From the NCBI GenBank assembly GCA_030407315.1, contig JALQPE010001742.1, forward strand, positions 25,853 to 89,852: a DNA stretch of 64,000 bases. Direction: 5' to 3'. The translations under genes and the position numbers were made by a program. Position 1 is the stretch's first letter. Each line of letters opens with the position of its first letter. The notes under the pieces are model-generated. The model made no database searches and was not told where the DNA came from. It saw nothing but the letters and a program-made list of their open reading frames with translations. Below are positions 57,301 to 64,000 of this stretch, piece after piece. Origin of the DNA: Asparagopsis taxiformis (taxonomy: Eukaryota; Rhodophyta; Florideophyceae; Bonnemaisoniales; Bonnemaisoniaceae).

Positions 57301-57441
57301 GGCACCGTGCACATCGTACGAAGTAACTTTCCAGTCAAGCCATTTACGAAACAAATGCACTGGTCGGACCACCGTTTCTATCTCAACCGCTTCTACACCA
57401 ACACTGATTACCAGTTCACAGATGATAATGAAGAAGAATAA
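54400..57441 (+). CDS. Plavaka/CACTA-like DDE transposase with N-terminal zinc finger
   Basis: An intact 1013-residue ORF from ATG 54400. The N-terminus is a C2HC zinc finger (MECKYEGCFYYCVDAYALAL, then HERTC). The core has the order typical of Plavaka-type transposases: YSDKSSTSLK (first Asp), IVGYLPYIV, RARKIDILHKALEKVF, a CCDFPEAKEL segment with HPCHRCYI, and IFSFEPLHNLHLGISKLIKQ. It is followed by the helical KFHLLDHLPGDLQRYGALEH, IDAGPYEHSHLLFKQSYRK. The C-terminal 200 residues contain TIWVGRVLALVRLQS and PWFDLIPASTISG, similar in layout to the BAH-like ends of the other transposase family here. It probably moves the element lying between about 52 kb and 60 kb. Convergent with the next gene, 78 bases apart. 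Confidence 0.85.
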   Translation: MECKYEGCFYYCVDAYALALHERTCRYRFNPSPQHFNNARVPAVTHEPARNGDHDSPQPSSPDPESGRASSSDSPCDAPLPPTSTPSRADLLVQSLAASLTTLEYKAGAGRVSEVITILQDPAFSLEKFNSAVRTVEECRHVTASMVETHFRTEGYKSHIIPDKTGKYSAQLYLRDPVDMLRRQLALANDQNTLFHPSPQTAPDGTAIFSHPLHTEFAKTLHQVTRQRVQLSEDPQVVWAEETDPTPSSFAGLLQVYSDKSSTSLKSSAIVAYPIHVTLLNFSAPLRRHCIRTGLTIVGYLPYIVNPSSNALFGDEMPTTSSSASRARKIDILHKALEKVFSSLSTAFSSGFPCTDSTATARQCFPILANYCCDFPEAKELSCTRNSTTTTHPCHRCYIPATQLESTAPHQPRSLDDTRSARQESAQEHTTAPLEALSLLEQHSVLESTALLPTNSPLDPYNIFSFEPLHNLHLGISKLIKQCIVHRLSSPDLTTTTASHSGTPRTFKKVKKSILAGSNSILSAIERDYYITGLHVDFSKGEKGTNLNGLFTEDGIRGMLAAKDYHHVDMVFPFIAAFIDTCCDEVDTAPLTSICTQYSDLVAWVMKRGRIKHWTAAELESLQNSISYFKQSMLSTLGPFHTTGLKTFKFHLLDHLPGDLQRYGALEHIDAGPYEHSHLLFKQSYRKTSRRRSTAMEETIRHMEFSLATPTGHTPSNTLGNARMISPTDGAVLVRDGFTVALHDFASLLPDATLLVADIDGQPDPATLLPLHNSSFPSGTITLFQQLGDTAAQAFLTLARLRATAEGPPIHDMDISVTVVKSAYVMGGYVPDADDFDPHSGMLRPTNVSRHKQQRVFATSSFGPAKRSQYSFVVISGTADDYRTIWVGRVLALVRLQSPNLFQPVELAFVQYMTCFAPKTAVEKSLGCICLKWSTWDPDNGSVDSNDTASHSAGGPWFDLIPASTISGTVHIVRSNFPVKPFTKQMHWSDHRFYLNRFYTNTDYQFTDDNEEE

Positions 57442-57518
57442 ATCTAAATCGCAGCACTCTATTGATAATGTACTACATGATAAGCCTTCTAGTCAACGTC
57501 ACATTTACTGCACTAATT

Positions 57519-59802
57519 TCAACCATCCTCCATTACGCCAAAACCGTTATCAGCAGTGGCTGCATGGCGCCGCTCCATGCCCCCATACTGTGGGGCATTG
57601 ATTTCGACATTCAGGTTTGCACTCAGGTGTCCAGCATATGGGTCAACGACGAAAAGTTCTGCGCCAATTAGTCCTTGCGCAATCACACAATCCATTACAG
57701 CACCGAGGTTTGACGTAATATGCGATTGAATCCAATCCTCGGACACTAGAACAAGTGATGAGCAGCGGTTTACATCATCAACGACATGAACAATTCCAGA
57801 CCCCTCTCCGCTTTGCCACACTTCAACAGCCTCTCTCGTCACAGTACGGCTTGCAAACACATGCCGTGACTGTGCACTAGTCCGCTGTTCGCTCTCGACA
57901 ACGTCCGTTTCTTCCCTTGCTTGCGAGCCTTGGAGACAAGACATGCAGTACACCACCATACCAACTAATTGCTGAAAAGCTACCCCCACATATTGACTGT
58001 ACCGCCTTGTAAACTCCTTCTGCCGTGCACCTCCTTTCCCCTTCGGTTCATCCAAACACTCCACAGTAGTCACTAGCCAAGCATCCAGGCGCGCCAGCGT
58101 TAGTATGCTCGTCTCTATGTCCATTACTTGTTCTGGTCGTATCGAATAACCCCTGAAGATGTCCAGCACATTCACAGCTACTCGGTTGTTAAACCATGCA
58201 TCACCATTCACTTCCATTTCGAAGCTGTCAGGAACCATGCCTTTGCTGTATCGCAGCTCTGAGAACGGTGCCGTTCGCCACCTCCCCATATCCAAATCAC
58301 CGTTGCTTTCCCGTTTCAAAAGCTTCTCAGACGCTTCGCGCTTTTGATCCTCTCGCTCGTCCATCTCAGCTCGCGTCGTCAGCATCGTGCATCTAGACAT
58401 TAATTTCGTGTACCCCAGCGAACCGAACAATCTGTCCCTCGCATTACGCTTCCGTGCACTCATCACGTCGGACAGTTTCTGCGTCACCTTCACTTTCAAT
58501 TCCTTGCTCCCCGCCACAGCCTCTTGACAGCACACACGCTGCTCCTCATCGGAAAACACATCACACCACGGACTTTGACGCAGTACGTGTCGCACCAAGT
58601 CATTCAGCAGATCACTCTCGTCTCTGTACGAAGGTGTATACCACTGCAGATTCTTGATGATATAGCCCGGAGGGGTAGCAATATATCCTACACCGTTTTC
58701 GCTCCAAAGTGTCCCTTCTACCGGCTCTACCTCGATGGTACGTCCAGTCCAACGTCTCTGCGTTTGTTCCGCTATAGGGTCCAGCTCCATAGTCTCGTTC
58801 TTGCACCACTTTGTCAGGTTTTCCTCAACCGCCCTAAGAACTCCAAGGTATTTCACAGGAATGGCTTTCTGTATTTTCGACTTACCGCCACCGTGATCAC
58901 TGATTCTACCTGTTCTCGCAATTGCAGTAAGGCTGGCATTTTCCGCCTGCAGAGTCTTCACCTTAGCCTCCAACGCAACTATCTCCGTGGTGAGCGCCTT
59001 GTTTGCTATGTCCTGGCTAAACACTTTTTTTCCAGCTCCGCGATCTTCTTCTTCTGCGCATTGATGCGACTCGCCATTAAATCGATGGATTCCGGCGGAT
59101 GCAACCTCTCTGCCCTCACCGTCCCCCCATCTCCCACGCTATCGGGATATGATGTCCTCCATCGGCAATAGCCTGACGTCGCGGGGGCGTTACGCGCATA
59201 TTTGGCACCAATGACAGTCTGTTGTGACGAGGCCCGCACTCCGGCTGCTCTCTCCCCTCAGTACCACCTGACCGCCGATGATAGTTGGCATCCTGTGAAC
59301 GTTGCTCAGAAACAACATCCCTTGCCGCTATCCTCGGGTCCCTGACTGCATTACCTGCTGGGGCTGATGTACTCGGCATAGTTGGCGCAGTGGGGGTCAC
59401 AGCCTCCAGTGTCTCGCGAACCCCCGGCTGGGACTCCGTCTGCAGCACCTCCGCATCTGCCAACCCGGGAGGAACTACCTTTGCCATAGCACTCTGCCGC
59501 AATTCCAACATGTTTTGAGCCACTATCATGTCATCATCATGATGTTCACTGTCCCTGCGAGCACGCTTGCCTCGGTCAAGCCCCATCTCTCTCCGCGCCG
59601 TTCCTCCTTCCTCACTTTCTCGCTGCGGATCCCCAGTTCTGCGCCGGTCCGTCTTGCGACTACCGGACCGCGGTTCAATGCTGCCGGTAGGCCCAGACCG
59701 CTTCTTCGCACGGGATTGTCGGGCACTCGATACAGCAGCTGCTGACCGGGTTTTCTGGAGGCCCGGAGGCTTTGGAGCTTTCTTCGCAATACGCGGCGGC
59801 AT
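57519..59802 (-). pseudogene. Unknown coiled-coil gene convergent with the transposase, two homopolymer frame changes
   Basis: The start is ATG 59802 (MPPRIAKKAPKPPG), followed by a basic, Arg/Ser-rich region with nuclear-localisation-like clusters. The frame changes at a C6 run (59123-59128), continues through SIDLMASRINAQKKKIAELE, and changes again at a T7 run (59025-59031) into the 500-residue frame ending at 57519. The coiled coil crosses the second break smoothly (KKIAELEKK, then ALTTEIVALEAKVKTLQAEN), which supports one protein of about 760 residues. The C-terminal half has no motif I know. Its fixed convergent arrangement with the transposase suggests an accessory protein of the transposon. 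Frames may be intact in reality if the runs are miscounted. Confidence 0.6.
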
Positions 59803-60034
59803 AATGAAGCCTTCCCGAAGCGATGGAACGATTGAGTTGCACGAGATACAAAAAAGATTGCTGTATAGTGTCGGTAACCACAACGGTCTGCGATGAACGT
59901 TCAGGTCAGGTCAAGTACCGGAGAATACGCCAACAGCCCAGATTGTATACGGTAGGCAGTCATCAACAGTATTTAATGAGGTACAATTACAGCTGTCGAG
60001 CTAGGCCGCGAGCACCCCTATGTCCGGAAGACGT

Positions 60035-60216
60035 CCTGATTTGAATTAAAATTTGGGCTATTCTCAAAAACATGCACATGTGAACATGTTTTTGAGATGG
60101 GGGTGTGCCGTACGGCACAATCGACCCGCTGAAATCGATGTTTTTTGCAATATTTTTTTCTGCCCTGAATTGTAGAATTTCTGGGCTGGACAGCAATGCA
60201 ACTGAGCTGGACATCC
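60035..60216 (-). repeat. Right terminal inverted repeat of the second methyltransferase-SET element
   Basis: Nearly identical to 1278-1460 but lying 3' of the gene. The same hairpin and the GTGCCGTACGGCAC palindrome are conserved. The window ends at 64000 inside sequence equivalent to 1462-1485, so the left TIR should follow within 200 bases and the complete element should be about 4.15 kb. The 245 bases between this repeat and the SET stop are the presumed 3' untranslated region. Confidence 0.8.
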
Positions 60217-60461
60217 ACCGGGCGTCCATTTCAACTTGGTCGTGTATTTTGCATCTGCACGCATAACAGCAACCAAGCAGTCAGGTTCACTGCTCGGACG
60301 AAGTGCACCTAGAGTGTGAACGATTGGTTTTTGACAGGCGAGTACTGCTCAATAGGTTTCACCCTGGACTAATGGTGGCTGGACATGCTGCATTATATGA
60401 TATACTTCAACTCTGGAACGTAGCTTTATTTGTAGTCGAAATGAAAACATCTTTCGTGACC

Positions 60462-63400
60462 CTAATTCCATGCTCTAAACGCTGTCCCATAATGAACGTA
60501 GAGCTCCTGCCCCGGACGGATATCGCGGATTGCACGTACTACAATGATCTTCGGATTTTCTAGGTCCTTCGCCTTGAGCTTCTTCCCCGTCGAACCGCTG
60601 CTGTAGTTCTCGACAAACTCGACGTTGGCCATCCGCCTGGTGTCTTCCGCCGGAGTGTCCTCACCTCGCAAATACCGCGGGTCGTTGATGAACTGCGCCG
60701 AACAGAACGGAGCCGGAACAATCCAAATTGGATGCTCGATGTTTTCGTCGTCCTCCGCTGTTGCATACAGCTTGATGGCATACATCAAGAATGTTTCCTT
60801 CGTTATCGCCATGTGACCCTCTCCGTACGCGAACCTCATCGACTCCTTGCTCATATCAGAGTACACAACAGTTCCGTAGTATGCACATACTTCGTCGCCA
60901 ACATTAAATGTCTGTTCAGCGAAGAGCCCTCTTCCTGCATTTGGATGCTTAATCAGCGATGGTCGAACGCTCAATTTTTTCGCAACACAATCGTGTGCCC
61001 GCATCACGCGAGGGTTTTCAGTTTGCAACCAGCGGCGCAGGGAAGGTGGCCAATAATGTACCGGTTTTTCCATGTGCTCGTGCGACGCAATCGACTCTGG
61101 GCACAGCTGCCAGAGGTACTGCCGAATATATTTCGGGAACCTCTGGTACAGGGGAAGGCCAGGTGGGGGTTCGATGATCCTGCGTTCCCTCTGCGTACGC
61201 ATCGTGACAGAGGGGGACGCCAAGAACTTCTCAGCACTCTGTTTCGCTTCTGTCGTGACCCTCATGTCAGTGTTGTTTGAAAGAATTACACGTGACATGA
61301 CTGCACACAGCTTTGGAAGCGATCGTGCCACACACAATTTGTCCATGTCACTGCCGACGAAAACACGGTGCTCAGGCAAGCTCATAGCTGCTTTTCCCGT
61401 TGCGAAAGTGCCAGAGAATGGATCGACAACAATATCACCAGGCTGTGAATGCTGGCTGATCAACTCCATCATGAGAGCGACGCTCTTCTGCTCTGCACGA
61501 ACTCTGACCGTAGCACCGGTTGTGCTCCTTGTTCGCCACACCATCTCATTCGAATCGATGGCGGGCATATTGATGGTGACGTTGCACCACGCCGGGTACG
61601 TGCCGTCCATGTATCCGTGGTTCCTATAGGCCACCATCTCGCTTCCGTCTTGAACGGAACACCTCGCTTCCAGAAGTGGATAGCGACCTCTGCCATGTTC
61701 ATGCGTTGGTACCTCTTCCGCCCCGGCATTTGATAGAGGTGCCCAGGTAGTCGGACAAACAAACAGAGGTACCTCGTCAACGAAGAAAACTGAATTCCGA
61801 ACGACGTCCTCCTCCTCCTCGTCCTCCTCCTCATCCGCACTTTCTTCGCCACTGTGCTGCGATGCTTCGGAGTCCGAATTCATGGACGTAACCTCTTCTT
61901 CATCCGACCCGTCATCACTGGCAGCAGCATCGGTTGGGCCTTCTGACTGCGGTCCTTTGTACGTTTCCAAGTAATGGAACCATTCGTAGAACTGCAAACG
62001 GAGCAGAACACGATGCCGTGGCACCGGGGCGCAACAGCTCGTCAAACACTTCGATGCTAGCCTGCATATCTTCTGCAGTTAGCCTGTCGTACGAGAGTTG
62101 GAATCGTTCCTCTTACGACGAACATTGTAGGGCGGATCAGTCAGAATGAGCTGAACGTTGCCCGTGATGGGCACGTGTTCTCGGCTCTCGTCGGCACTGA
62201 CCAAATCTTCGAAAGGGACGTCGTACACCCGGCAATACTGACTCATTTTCGAAAGAAAGTCCTTTGCGAGAGCCTGCCCTTCACTTTCCTGCTCTTCTGG
62301 CATGGGTGACGGTGACGGGGGAGACGGCCCTTGGGCAGTAAGACTGGTCCTCCCAGGCCCAAGTTGAAGCCTGGTTGTGTGTCTTGTCGACGGAACCAAA
62401 CCTCTCCCTCCTGTGTTTGCGACGAGTGGGAGTGTCATCAACCGGCTTGGGGACCTTTTCTGCGTGTCCGCGGCTTGTGGTGCCGGGCGGAGGACAGCCA
62501 TAACGTCTTCGTCGAGGGTGTCAAAGTACGCTGGCAGCTTGTCCGGATTTCCGCTTGACAAGTAATTTCCAGCGCCCCCAGCGGTCGGACTCCGGCCAGG
62601 TGTACAGGTCCGGGTTGACGATAAGAAACTGCAACCGGTCGAAGAACTTCCTCACAAGGTCCCTAAATGCACTGTGCTGCGCACTGGTTCTGTCTCTACT
62701 TTTCCACCATATCCATCAGGATGAGATAGGGAGCTTTGTCGTGGTAGAGATCTAGCTTCTGCTACATCGGTGCGAATAGACCTTCATCGAGCACGTCAAA
62801 CAATGCTCACTGCTGTCGAAAATGATGTACGGCGCCATCAACTCTTCGAAGCTGGAAAACTTTGCGGCGAAGGCCCATCATCGGTCCAAGCATGGTATAA
62901 AACTTGAACCACGTAACAAGCTCGATTAGTGCTTTTCCGATGGGCTGGGACGCGTGCGGCTTCGTTCCCTCTTCGGCCGCGTCGCCTATTCGGCGACGCG
63001 GCAGGTTCTTGTTGTGATTTCGGATGATAGACAACGCTTGGAAATACATCAATACCTCGAACGTTCCGGTGGAGCAAGAACGAAGGCGCTTGGTTCCCCG
63101 CGCTGCGGCGCCTGTAGTGGCGAAGGAAGCATGTTAACATCCAATAAGGAAGGTCTGCGGCACGATCCCAGAAAGGATGCAGTGCTCAAACCATTGCCCG
63201 ATACGCTCATCCTGTCTTGAAAACTCGGCAATCGGTAATGCCAGACGAACAATCTGCTTGGCTCGCTCAACGTTCATCTCTGCCATGACGATTTCGGCAA
63301 CATCCGCCTCGACTCCCACATTCTTCGAACGACCGCTGAAGGCCATGCTGAGTCGACCTTGCAGCGCCGCAAAATTGTTCTTCCGTGCCCTGCGCAACCC

Positions 63401-63654
63401 AAGCGCCAAGGTCCGCGTATGTGAAACCTCCCGGCTTGTCCGTCAAGTCTGCGAAACTTGAGTGGGCGAAATAAATCCAGCAAGAGGCGGAGGAAGTCTT
63501 TGCCAGCGAGAGTAGTTTCGCGGGCGGCGCGACCTACGTTTCGACGTGTACCCATGTCACTAGAATCCTCCCAAGGGCTAGCGGGTTCGCGCAGAATTGG
63601 CACGGTTGCGTCGTCAACGATCGGATTGCTGTTGCGCCTGCGCTTATTCGTCAT
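60462..63654 (-). pseudogene. DNA methyltransferase-SET fusion gene, second copy with many indels
   Basis: The ATG equivalent to the left copy's start is at 63654. The C-terminal 527-residue frame (62045-60462) shows what the left copy has lost: after DPFSGTFATG and a linker it ends in a SET domain (GRGLFAEQTFNVGDEVCAYY, FINDPR in place of NHS, GQELYVHYG). Joining a beta-class DNA methyltransferase to a SET domain in one polypeptide implies DNA- and histone-type methylation in the same protein. Compared with 1808-4141 there are many one-base losses or gains, mostly in short homopolymers (for example at 62096, 62024, 61995, 61757, 61650 and 62570). Two of them compensate, leaving about 35 residues in a wrong but open frame. 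It is decayed or inaccurately assembled. Transcription would read toward 60035. Confidence 0.8.
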
Positions 63655-64000
63655 AATGGAATGAGTGGAAATTCGGTACAGGATGGCGACCGCTCGGCGA
63701 GACAGTCAAATTTGACGACGTATCTCGTGACGTTTGCACTCTTTCGTGAGGAAACCTGGTTTGATATCGAACGGAACAGGTATACGGGTACACAGCACTG
63801 GAAAGGTCTTGAACCCGTAAACGGTGTAGTAATAAGTTGTGACGGAACGTGGTAAGAGAAAAATTTTTAAAAAGATTGTGATTTCCCTGTTTTGAGTGTT
63901 GTAATGCACGGCTGCCGTGGCGGCTGTGACTGCAGTCACATAGGTTGTCACAGGGCATCACGCTTATTCTAGGTGAGCGACATCCGGACGGCACTGGACA

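Overview
This window is eukaryotic nuclear DNA that is almost entirely transposable elements. The evidence is a chromodomain Ty3/Gypsy retroelement, a Ty1/Copia element with LTRs and target-site duplication, three large RNase-H-fold DDE transposases, and broken fragments of eukaryotic housekeeping genes (SMC5, PP5, a DEAD-box helicase, a SLY1-like SM protein). No intact housekeeping gene is visible. Long intronless ORFs, compact spacing and this mixture of transposases would suit an alga, plausibly a red alga, but that is an inference and no marker gene fixes it.

Layout. 1-4141: low-complexity DNA, then the 5' half of a single-gene terminal-inverted-repeat (TIR) element encoding a DNA amino-methyltransferase. 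From 4142: a CACTA-type terminus interrupts that gene exactly where similarity to a second copy stops. It is followed by subterminal repeats and a CACTA-like transposase (6471-10274). 10395-20590: two paralogous genes that fuse a ParB-like domain to a double-stranded beta-helix 2-oxoglutarate/Fe(II) dioxygenase-like domain, bordered by repeats built from a 39-nt palindrome. The second gene sits alone inside a 5.8-kb TIR element. 20865-27720 (minus strand): a SET-domain gene, a chain of captured host-gene fragments, a minisatellite, and a deletion derivative of a transposase that kept its N-terminus and BAH-like C-terminus. 29046-34771 (plus strand): a ParB-like plus DNA-methyltransferase gene followed by the full-length transposase with the same BAH-like C-terminus. 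34906-39536: 5'-truncated chromovirus. 41894-46469: Copia element. 47058-48203: second, decayed Copia fragment. 48240-50938: broken genes including half a SET domain. 51100-53740: hairpin and tandem repeats. 54400-59802: Plavaka/CACTA-like transposase and a convergent coiled-coil gene. 60035-64000 (minus): second, decayed copy of the methyltransferase element, which shows that the methyltransferase is fused to a C-terminal SET domain.

The unifying theme is DNA transposons carrying chromatin- and DNA-modifying proteins: putative DNA methyltransferases (three copies), 2OG-Fe(II) dioxygenase-like proteins (two), SET domains (three, plus the start of a fourth), ParB-like domains (three), BAH-like modules (three) and a chromodomain. 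I think this is the system most worth following up: mobile elements whose single cargo gene joins a ParB-like domain to a DNA-base-modifying enzyme, or a DNA methyltransferase to a histone-methyltransferase-type SET domain. The enzyme assignments rest on motifs seen by eye and have not been searched or modelled. Many reading-frame breaks fall on homopolymer runs, so either element decay or assembly error has to be resolved before calling genes dead.
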